DNA of 63,166 nucleotides, taken from NCBI GenBank assembly GCA_035380045.1, contig DAOSWM010000015.1, positions 1 to 63,166 of the forward strand. Reading direction: 5' to 3'. The notes beneath the pieces were generated by a model that ran no database searches, was not told the origin of the DNA, and saw only the letters and a list, made by a program, of their open reading frames with translations. This document shows positions 33,872 to 40,787 of this stretch, in pieces (position 1 is the stretch's first letter; each line of letters begins with the position of its first letter). The DNA comes from DAOSWM01 sp035380045. GTDB taxonomy: Bacteria > Bacteroidota > Bacteroidia > Bacteroidales > Tenuifilaceae. Position numbers and translations under genes: made by a program.

Positions 33872-33902
33872 CAAAAGTATACTATTTTTAATTAATACCA
33901 AA
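33872..33902 (-). promoter_or_regulatory. Promoter of the TM1266-TonB operon
   Basis: On the minus strand the -33 box TTTG (33899-33902) and -7 box TACTTTTG (33872-33879) stand 19 bases apart, an exact fit to the Bacteroidetes consensus. The predicted start leaves a ~95-base leader ending in a GGAGG-type ribosome-binding site close to the ATG at 33771. Confidence 0.8.
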
Positions 33903-33988
33903 ATCATTCCTGTAAAGAATCACTTTATAAGGGTAAAATTTAATTAATGCCTGAACAAGTTCTATTACGAAATAGTTTAATTTTTGCT

Positions 33989-34018
33989 TTTGATAATACT
34001 TCGAATTAAATAGATTTG
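33989..34018 (+). promoter_or_regulatory. Promoter of the ABC importer operon
   Basis: TTTG (33989-33992) and TAGATTTG (34011-34018) are 18 bases apart, matching the Bacteroidetes -33/-7 consensus. The start codon at 34037 lies about 12 bases after the predicted start point and has a GAGAGG ribosome-binding site at 34031-34036. The divergent promoter of the TonB operon is about 90 bases away. Confidence 0.8.
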
Positions 34019-34036
34019 CATAAAGAATATGAGAGG

Positions 34037-34996
34037 ATGAATATAAAAGGAATTCTTGCCGTTTTGCTTGCACTAGTGCTTGTATCGTGTAATTATTCGA
34101 TAAAAAACACCGACAAGAAACACGTTACCTTTGCCACGTTGAAAGGTCCCTCATCGATGGGAATGATTAAAATGATTGACAGCCTGGCGAATGCTGAGAG
34201 CAATGAGTTAAAAGTTGAAATTCTGAACGAACCTATCCAGGTGCGTAAACTCGTAATTGATGGCACTGCCGATTTTGCTGTGCTACCAACAACCATGGCA
34301 GCCATTATGTATAACAAAGGGTTGGATTACAAGCTGGTTGCAATTCCGGTTTGGGGAACTCTGTACCTCTTCGGGAGCGATACAACAATCAGGAGCTGGA
34401 GCGACCTAAAAGGTAAAAAGGTGAATGTGATGGCCAAGGGGATGACCCCTGATGTGCTATTTCGGTACTTGCTAGAAAAAAACGGGATTTCTCCAGGAAA
34501 GGATATTACCTTAGATTATAGTTTTCCAACCCACATTGATTTGGCGAATGCGGTTGCTGCCGGGCAAGCTACACTAGGTGTAATATCGGAACCATTGGTG
34601 AGCCTCGTAATGCAACGGAATAAGGAAGTTTACCCAATTTTCGACCTAAACCGTGAATGGGGGAATGCATTAAATATCCCCATTGCCCAAACGGCTCTGA
34701 TTGTTAAAAAAAGTTTGATAGAAAAGAACCCTCAACTTGTAGAGCAGGTTGTTTCCTGTTACCGAAGTTCGTCGCAGTGGGTAAATTGTTACCCCGATAG
34801 CGCAGCTGAATTGATTGTTAAGTATGGCATTTTACCTAATGTTGAGGTTGCTCAATGCGCGATACCCCGTTCGAACATGAAGTTTGTAAGGGCACGTAGT
34901 GAAATTGAACGAATTGGTGAGTATCTTGCAATTTTTTACCAGATGAATCCCGAAATTATTGGGGGAAAAGTTCCTGATGAAAATTTCTACTACTAA
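34037..34996 (+). CDS. ABC transporter substrate-binding lipoprotein, NitT/TauT-like (319 aa)
   Basis: The ATG at 34037 has a ribosome-binding site and opens a lipoprotein signal MNIKGILAVLLALVLVSC, with the lipobox cysteine at ~18; an upstream TTG would add seven residues and fall within the promoter. The mature part is a periplasmic-binding protein of the NMT1/THI5/SsuA type: F-A-T-L-K-G-P-S-S-M-G-M-I-K, ADFAVLPTTMAAIMYNKG, LKGKKVNVMAKGMTPDVLFR and ATLGVISEPLVSLVM. The family carries nitrate, sulfonates, thiamine precursors and others; the ligand here cannot be assigned. It overlaps the permease gene by 20 bases. Confidence 0.92.
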   Translation: MNIKGILAVLLALVLVSCNYSIKNTDKKHVTFATLKGPSSMGMIKMIDSLANAESNELKVEILNEPIQVRKLVIDGTADFAVLPTTMAAIMYNKGLDYKLVAIPVWGTLYLFGSDTTIRSWSDLKGKKVNVMAKGMTPDVLFRYLLEKNGISPGKDITLDYSFPTHIDLANAVAAGQATLGVISEPLVSLVMQRNKEVYPIFDLNREWGNALNIPIAQTALIVKKSLIEKNPQLVEQVVSCYRSSSQWVNCYPDSAAELIVKYGILPNVEVAQCAIPRSNMKFVRARSEIERIGEYLAIFYQMNPEIIGGKVPDENFYY

Positions 34997-35738
34997 GAAT
35001 AAGTATATAAGTTTACTTTCGGTAGCTTTCATGCTCATTATTTGGAAGTTACTAGCAATTCATTTCAACTCCGATTTCGTTCTCCCTTCTCCAGAAAGAA
35101 CGTTTTTTACAACCATCGCACTTTTTACCGAAAAACAGTTTGTTGCTATAATTGGGGCAACTATTTTAAGGGGTGTATTAGGGTTTGCAATTTCTTTAGT
35201 ATTTGGAGTTGGGGTTGGTATTTTGGCGGGGATTAGCCCTGGTTTTAACGCATTTTTAAAACCAATCCTGGTTACAATCCGATCAACTCCGGTAATTGCG
35301 CTCATTCTCCTGGCGCTTATATGGTTAAGTTCCACATCTGTCCCAATTTTTATAGCAATCCTCACTATGTTCCCTTTCATTTGTACAAATGTGATTGATG
35401 GGATTCGAAGCGTTGACCATAACCTTGTTGAGATGGCAAATTTTTACAAGGTAAAACAATCGCGCATTGTTCGTGATGTATATATTCCAGCCATTATGCC
35501 ATTTGTTATTAGTGGTGCATCTAGCGCAATGGGAATTGGATGGCGGGCAATTATTATTGGCGAAGTTTTAAGTCAACCTCGATTTGGAATTGGAACTGTG
35601 ATGCAGAGTGCCCAAACTTTCTTAAATGTCGATGCAGTAATTGCATGGACAATAATTGCTGTTATTGTCAGCTACCTTTTCGAAAAAATAATTAGGTGGG
35701 GCGAACGTAGAATTGTAACCTGGAGAGTACAACCATGA
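34977..35738 (+). CDS. ABC transporter permease, NitT/TauT-like (253 aa)
   Basis: The ATG at 34977 lies inside the end of the preceding gene and gives a normal N-terminus (MKISTTKNKYISLLSVAFML). About six membrane helices are seen. The cytoplasmic EAA-like coupling loop includes I-R-S-V-D-H-N-L-V-E-M-A-N-F-Y-K-V then SRIVRDVYIPAIMPFVISG, and WRAIIIGEVL is typical of SsuC/TauC permeases. It forms the inner-membrane channel with the lipoprotein and the ATPase, whose start overlaps this stop by 4 bases. Confidence 0.93.
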   Translation: MKISTTKNKYISLLSVAFMLIIWKLLAIHFNSDFVLPSPERTFFTTIALFTEKQFVAIIGATILRGVLGFAISLVFGVGVGILAGISPGFNAFLKPILVTIRSTPVIALILLALIWLSSTSVPIFIAILTMFPFICTNVIDGIRSVDHNLVEMANFYKVKQSRIVRDVYIPAIMPFVISGASSAMGIGWRAIIIGEVLSQPRFGIGTVMQSAQTFLNVDAVIAWTIIAVIVSYLFEKIIRWGERRIVTWRVQP

Positions 35739-36445
35739 GCATGCAGATTAATGGTTTAAACAAAAGTTTTGGAGAGATTTCGCTTTACCGCGATTTTTCA
35801 ATCAGCTTCTCAGAGGGAACCATTTCCTGCATTCTTGGTCCATCGGGCTGTGGAAAAACTACATTACTAAATATTATTGGTAAAACACAGAGTTTTGAGA
35901 GCGGCCAGCTAGTTGGATTTGATAGTAAAATTATTTCATATATTTTTCAGGATCCTCGTTTGCTCCCATGGAAAACAGTTGAGGAGAATGTTGATTTCGT
36001 TCTTAGCCACGATTTGCCCTTTGGGGCAAGAAAAAAAACTGTAAACCGGTTTCTACGTTTGGTCGAACTCGATAGATTTGCCAACTACTATCCCTCACAG
36101 CTAAGCGGTGGTATGCGTCAGCGGGTTTCCATTGCCAGAGCATTCGCTTTCCCTTCCGATTTAATTCTGATGGATGAACCCCTTAAGGGTTTAGATATTA
36201 AATTAAAGTTGAACCTTATTAAGGCCTTTGCCCATATATGGGATGAGGATAAAAGAACGGTTGTTTTTGTAACTCACGATGTTGAAGAAGCCTTGTTGTT
36301 GGGAAACGAAATTTTTGTGTTAAGTCAGCCACCGGTTACCACCAAAATGCAACGAGTAGTTGATACGCCTATTCTCGAACGCTCACTTAATTCTCCTGAA
36401 TCAAAGGCAATCAAAGAAATTTTGATTAACACGCTGGGGGAGTAG
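35735..36445 (+). CDS. ABC transporter ATPase, NitT/TauT-like (236 aa)
   Basis: All nucleotide-binding motifs are intact: Walker A GPSGCGKTT, Q-loop FQDPRLLPWKTV (the L-L-P-W form is typical of the nitrate/sulfonate/taurine group), signature LSGGMRQR, Walker B L-I-L-M-D-E-P and switch histidine V-T-H-D. It overlaps the permease gene by ATGA and closes the three-gene importer operon. No helper domain follows the core. Confidence 0.95.
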   Translation: MSMQINGLNKSFGEISLYRDFSISFSEGTISCILGPSGCGKTTLLNIIGKTQSFESGQLVGFDSKIISYIFQDPRLLPWKTVEENVDFVLSHDLPFGARKKTVNRFLRLVELDRFANYYPSQLSGGMRQRVSIARAFAFPSDLILMDEPLKGLDIKLKLNLIKAFAHIWDEDKRTVVFVTHDVEEALLLGNEIFVLSQPPVTTKMQRVVDTPILERSLNSPESKAIKEILINTLGE

Positions 36446-36569
36446 CATTACTTCTCTTTTTTGCTTTCGCAACTAAAATATCTCGTTTAATTTTTTTTTC
36501 TATAAATTTACGGGTTGCAATTGATTTTGCGAAGTAAAAGATTTGAACCCCAGAATTAACTTCTTACAA

Positions 36570-38474
36570 ATGAAAACAATTATTGAACTGTTCGAGGAAA
36601 GCGTAGCTAGGTACTCTGGCAATCCGTACATTTGGGAAAAAACAAACGATAAGTTTGAATCAGCATCATACTGCGAAACTAAGGATGAAGTTTACAGGTT
36701 GGCAGCCGGTTTGATTAGCCTTGGAGTAAAAAAGGATGATAAAATTGCCCTGCTTTCGGAGGGCAGAAAACATTGGATTATTACCGAATTGGCAATTCTT
36801 TACACTGGTGCAGTTAACGTTCCCCTGAGCATTAAACTCGAAGGCCCCGATTTGCACTTCAGGTTGGAACACTCCGAAACCAGCATTATTTTTGTGTCTG
36901 GGGTTCAGGCAGGCAAAATTAAAGGAATTAAAGATAAGCTACCTTTGGTAAAAAGAATTGTGTACTTCGACTCGCAGGAGAGCTACCAAGAGAACGAATT
37001 ACACATTTCTACAGTAATAAAAATGGGCGAAGAGTTTCTGGCTCAGTCGCCAGAAAAACTTACCGAAGCATACAAAGCAGTAAAACCCAACGATTTTGCA
37101 ACTATTAGTTACACTTCCGGCACCACCGCCGACCCCAAGGGCGTAATCCTTTCGCACAGGAACTATACTGCTAACGTAGAGCAGGCGCTCACATTAATGG
37201 ATATTCCACAGTACTTTAAAACGCTGTTAATCCTTCCGCTCGACCACTGCTTTGCTCATGTGGCAGGAATTTACTCGTTTATGGCAATGGGCGCAAGCAT
37301 TGGAACTGTTCAGCAGGGGAAAACCCCAATGGACACCTTGAAGAATATCCCGATAAATATCAAGGAGCTAAAACCACATCTTTTGTTGAGCGTGCCTGCA
37401 TTGGCAAAAAATTTTAAGAAGAATATTGAAGCTGGTATTCGGGCGAAGGGCGCTTTTACCGAGAAACTTTTCAACAATGCCATCAATCTTTCCTACGCAT
37501 ACAACAAGGAAGGCTACAATAAAGGGAAGGGGCTTACATTCATATACAAACCGCTGCTTTGGCTTTACGATAAAATCCTCTTTTCAAAAATACGTCAGGT
37601 TTTTGGAGGTGAAATGCAATTCTTTATTGGTGGCGGAGCATTGCTCGATATTGAGCTGCAACGATTCTTCTATGCAATTGGAATTCCTATGTTTCAGGGC
37701 TACGGACTTTCAGAGGCAACACCAATAATCAGCTCCAATTCACTAAAACGCCATAAGCTGGGCTCATCGGGTTACCTGGTTACTCCCATTGAGCTGAAAA
37801 TTTGCGACGATAATGGGAAAGAATTGCCCGTTGGGCAAAAGGGTGAGATTGTGGTGAAGGGAGAGAACGTAATGATGGGCTACTGGAAGAACGAGAAGGC
37901 AACAAGCGAAACAGTACGCGAGGGTTGGCTCCATACCGGCGACATGGGATACATGGACAAGGATGGTTTCCTTTACGTTTTGGGTCGTTTCAAAAGCCTT
38001 TTAATTGGTAGCGATGGCGAGAAGTATAGCCCTGAAGGAATTGAAGAAACGCTTATTCAGCATTCAAAGCTAATTGATCAGGTTGTTCTTTACAACAATC
38101 AGAATCCCTACACAACAGCGCTAATTGTTCCTTCAAAGGAAGGGATTAAAAGAGCGCTTGCTGAGAGAAATGTTGATTCATTGTCGTCTGAATTTGCCAG
38201 CGAGGCAATTAAACTTATTCAGGACGATATTGCGTTATTTAAATCGGGTGGAGAATTTGAGGAACTATTTCCCGATAGGTGGCTACCAGCAACATTTGCG
38301 ATTCTTTCCGATGCATTTACCGAGCAAAACGGGCTGGTAAACAGCACGCTAAAGGTTGTTCGTGGAAAAGTGGAGAAGAAGTATATGGATAGGATTGAGC
38401 ACATGTACACGCCTGAAGGGAAGAATACTCATAATGACAAAAACCTTGAAGCTGTTACTAAAATTATGGAGTAG
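36570..38474 (+). CDS. Long-chain acyl-CoA synthetase-like AMP-forming ligase (634 aa)
   Basis: The ATG at 36570 is preferred to a TTG 27 bases upstream. The enzyme activates fatty acids with ATP and coenzyme A. It has A3 core ISYTSGTTADPKGVILSH (~186), A5 GYGLSEATP (~388), GWLHTGDMGYMDKDG (~452) and the late hinge R-F-K-S-L-L-I. The insert around 270-370 with several lysines fits the long-chain (FadD15-type) class of Bacteroidota. The catalytic lysine region near the C-terminus (VNSTLKVVRGKV) is present. Monocistronic; the MITE-like element follows after ~25 bases. Confidence 0.92.
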   Translation: MKTIIELFEESVARYSGNPYIWEKTNDKFESASYCETKDEVYRLAAGLISLGVKKDDKIALLSEGRKHWIITELAILYTGAVNVPLSIKLEGPDLHFRLEHSETSIIFVSGVQAGKIKGIKDKLPLVKRIVYFDSQESYQENELHISTVIKMGEEFLAQSPEKLTEAYKAVKPNDFATISYTSGTTADPKGVILSHRNYTANVEQALTLMDIPQYFKTLLILPLDHCFAHVAGIYSFMAMGASIGTVQQGKTPMDTLKNIPINIKELKPHLLLSVPALAKNFKKNIEAGIRAKGAFTEKLFNNAINLSYAYNKEGYNKGKGLTFIYKPLLWLYDKILFSKIRQVFGGEMQFFIGGGALLDIELQRFFYAIGIPMFQGYGLSEATPIISSNSLKRHKLGSSGYLVTPIELKICDDNGKELPVGQKGEIVVKGENVMMGYWKNEKATSETVREGWLHTGDMGYMDKDGFLYVLGRFKSLLIGSDGEKYSPEGIEETLIQHSKLIDQVVLYNNQNPYTTALIVPSKEGIKRALAERNVDSLSSEFASEAIKLIQDDIALFKSGGEFEELFPDRWLPATFAILSDAFTEQNGLVNSTLKVVRGKVEKKYMDRIEHMYTPEGKNTHNDKNLEAVTKIME

Positions 38475-38497
38475 AAGCCCGATAGCGCATACAAAAA

Positions 38498-38659
38498 GCA
38501 AGAGGGTGTCTCAAAAGTTCATTGTGTGACTCTGTGAAGGACACTGAGAAACTCTGTGAAATTTATAATTTATTGTATCACAGGGTATCACAGAGGAATC
38601 ACAGAGTTCCACAGAGTAGTAAATCTAATCCTTTTTAAACTTTTGAGACACACTCTTGC
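38498..38659. mobile_element. 162-bp MITE-like inverted-repeat element between convergent genes
   Basis: Terminal inverted repeats of 22 bases (38498-38519 and 38638-38659) match at 21 positions; the core GTGTCTCAAAAGTT is shared. The interior has no ORF but contains further inverted and direct repeats built on ACTCTGTG / CACAGAG, so the transcript could fold into a long hairpin. It fills the gap between two convergent genes and could also act as a bidirectional terminator. No target duplication is certain. Confidence 0.7.
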
Positions 38660-38683
38660 AATGTAAACAAAACCGTTAACCTC

Positions 38684-40189
38684 CTACTGAACTGCAGCCA
38701 GCGCATCAATTGAGCCCCAGCCAAAATCTTCGTTACGATTTGGGTATAGCGAGGCCGATTGCTTCATTTTCTCGTAAACCTGAGCGCGAGTCCAGGTTGG
38801 ATTTTTGCTCCAAATTAGCGCAGCAATTCCTGCAGTTGTTGCTGTGGCAACCGATGATCCGCCAACGTAGTTGCGGGTATTCTCATAGAATCCGTTGCAA
38901 ACCGTTCTACGGTTCGGGTCGCTTGCACGCTGCATAATCACTGTGAAATCAATTTTGCTACCCTTGTGGCAAACGTCACACTCGGTATACCCTGCACCAT
39001 CGGTAATTCCGGTAGCAGCAACGGTTTCATCCATGTTAGCAGGGAAAATTACTCCAGCCCAATTGGTGAACGATGTTGAGGTTCCGCCTGCGGCAACAAT
39101 CATTTTTCCCTTCGAGTAGGCATACTGAACGGCATCCTTTATGCTGTTTACGGTAAAAATGTGGCCAATTGACATGGAAATAACTTTTACTTCGTTCCTG
39201 TTTGCCAATTCGGTAAGGGCCCGGCTTACGCCGCGCTGCTCGTGGTATCCATCGAGAACCACGTCGCCAGTTGCACGGTACGCAATAAGATTGCAGTTGT
39301 AGGCTACGCCTACAGGTAGATTCCTATTGTTACGTGGTGCAGCAAGGGTAGCGCCCATTAAGGTTCCGTGGCCGCACTTGTCGTTTGGTCCGTCGGTTTT
39401 GGTTGACCAGGGCCAAATGGAATTTACGTAAACACCATACTTCTGAATGGTTCTACCAGCAGAGTAACCATTATTGAAATTTGAACCCAGAAGCGATTGT
39501 TCTCCAGAAACTCCAGTATCGATAAGCCCAACAGTAATTCCGCTTCCGCTACTGTAGCTCCATGCGCTTGGAATGTTATGTTTGTAAAAAGTCCACGATA
39601 TTTGGCACCCGGGCGATGCGTTGGTGTAATCGCCGGAGTTAATGGTTTCAGGGTCGGTATTGCAGCCCGAATCGCTTTTCACCATGGTTTCGTAGGCGAA
39701 GTAGCTGTAACCCGATGGCTCCATGTAACGGATATTTGGATTTGTTCTTAGCTTTTTAATTGTCTCCAATTCCGTTACGTAAACGTCAATAAAGTTTAGT
39801 TTTTTTGCAGATGAGATAAGAATGCTCTCGCTTTCTTGTTTTGCGCTTGAACTATTCTTTTCAAGTTTGGTAATTAACAGAACGAGTTCGTTTTTTATGT
39901 CTTCTGCTTTCTTCGGATTTGCTTCTGTAAACGGCTCATCGCTATAGCCAATGGTGAGCACGTTATTCCCATTTACTACGGCGCTCCAGAGGACATGTGC
40001 ATCAACCTTGTTCCAGTTGAAATCGCCTTCTTTCTCAAGCGTTTCTCGAATTATTGCGTTAATTTCTTGCCCGGTAAGAGCTTTTGGGTTTATTTCAGGC
40101 TGAGTGCCGTTATTCAACTCAGAAATTTCTGAGCATCCCCAGAATAATGATGCAACTATAAAAGTAGCAAGAATGGTAAATCTTTTCAT
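38684..40189 (-). CDS. Subtilisin-like (S8) serine protease lipoprotein with altered oxyanion motif (501 aa)
   Basis: The lipoprotein signal ends at F-W-G-C (lipobox Cys19). A propeptide-like region spans ~35-170 (NIRYMEPSGY is like an I9 inhibitor end). The S8 domain has Asp224 in GLIDTGVSG, His274 in CGHGTLMGA and Ser446 in GGSSVATA. The oxyanion-hole Asn, normally in A-A-G-N, is Gly369 (VAAGGTS), which would be expected to lower activity. Four or more cysteines (C176, C195, C404, C407, C431) suggest disulfides; C404-C407-H408 looks like a heme motif but is probably structural. It is expected to be anchored to the outer membrane or cell surface. Confidence 0.88.
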   Translation of the reverse strand: MKRFTILATFIVASLFWGCSEISELNNGTQPEINPKALTGQEINAIIRETLEKEGDFNWNKVDAHVLWSAVVNGNNVLTIGYSDEPFTEANPKKAEDIKNELVLLITKLEKNSSSAKQESESILISSAKKLNFIDVYVTELETIKKLRTNPNIRYMEPSGYSYFAYETMVKSDSGCNTDPETINSGDYTNASPGCQISWTFYKHNIPSAWSYSSGSGITVGLIDTGVSGEQSLLGSNFNNGYSAGRTIQKYGVYVNSIWPWSTKTDGPNDKCGHGTLMGATLAAPRNNRNLPVGVAYNCNLIAYRATGDVVLDGYHEQRGVSRALTELANRNEVKVISMSIGHIFTVNSIKDAVQYAYSKGKMIVAAGGTSTSFTNWAGVIFPANMDETVAATGITDGAGYTECDVCHKGSKIDFTVIMQRASDPNRRTVCNGFYENTRNYVGGSSVATATTAGIAALIWSKNPTWTRAQVYEKMKQSASLYPNRNEDFGWGSIDALAAVQ

Positions 40190-40787
40190 AGGTTAATAGG
40201 GTTAGGTTTAATAATCTGTACTGGCGTTTAATAAATACATAATATTCATAAACAAATATAGAAAAGTAATTTAAATCACAATGGTTTTTCTGGATATTAA
40301 ATAATAGTTAATTTGATATTGAGGAGCTGGTTGTTATAGTATTCTAGGAATTTGCATTATTTTTAAGTTAATTTATCAGTTCTTATCCAAAATAAGTTTG
40401 AGTTGGCGTTAAACGTTGAAGCTTCGAAGTATCTAACTATTTCCAGATTCCTTTTTTTATGAAAGTCAGCAGGGGTATTCAACTGTTGAGTACATTGAAT
40501 AGTTCAATAAGGATCTAGAGATGTAGTCTATCCCTGTAAGCACTCTGTAAACAGTACTTTGTAGTAATGAAGTTTTAGGTTTTTTTGTTTGTTGCGAACA
40601 ACATTTTATAAAATTTGTTGCTTGTTGATGAGAATTGTAAAGTTTATGTATTGCAAAGAATTTAGAAATAATTAGAAAAAAAAATAATCAATCCGCAAGT
40701 TTTTTTAATTGAAGTTGTCAAACAATGAAAGTTTAAACTATACACAAGTTACAGTAACAAAAAATATTTTTTGAAATAACTAGCACT
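40190..40787. other. Divergent intergenic region
   Basis: 598 very AT-rich bases lie between the subtilase lipoprotein and an outer-membrane protein gene. The left side holds the subtilase promoter (40253-40281). No coding frame, terminator or convincing plus-strand promoter pair was found. A short dyad TGTTG-N4-CAACA at 40590-40603 is noted without a known role. Confidence 0.55.
40253..40281 (-). promoter_or_regulatory. Promoter of the subtilase lipoprotein gene
   Basis: On the minus strand TTG (40279-40281) and TATATTTG (40253-40260) are 18 bases apart, fitting the Bacteroidetes consensus. The leader would be about 55 bases. Confidence 0.65.

Noticed and set aside
38966..38980. CxxCH heme-like motif in the subtilase lipoprotein
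   Set aside because: A single motif inside a protease fold, beside other cysteines, fits a disulfide or loop better than covalent heme; no other cytochrome feature is present.
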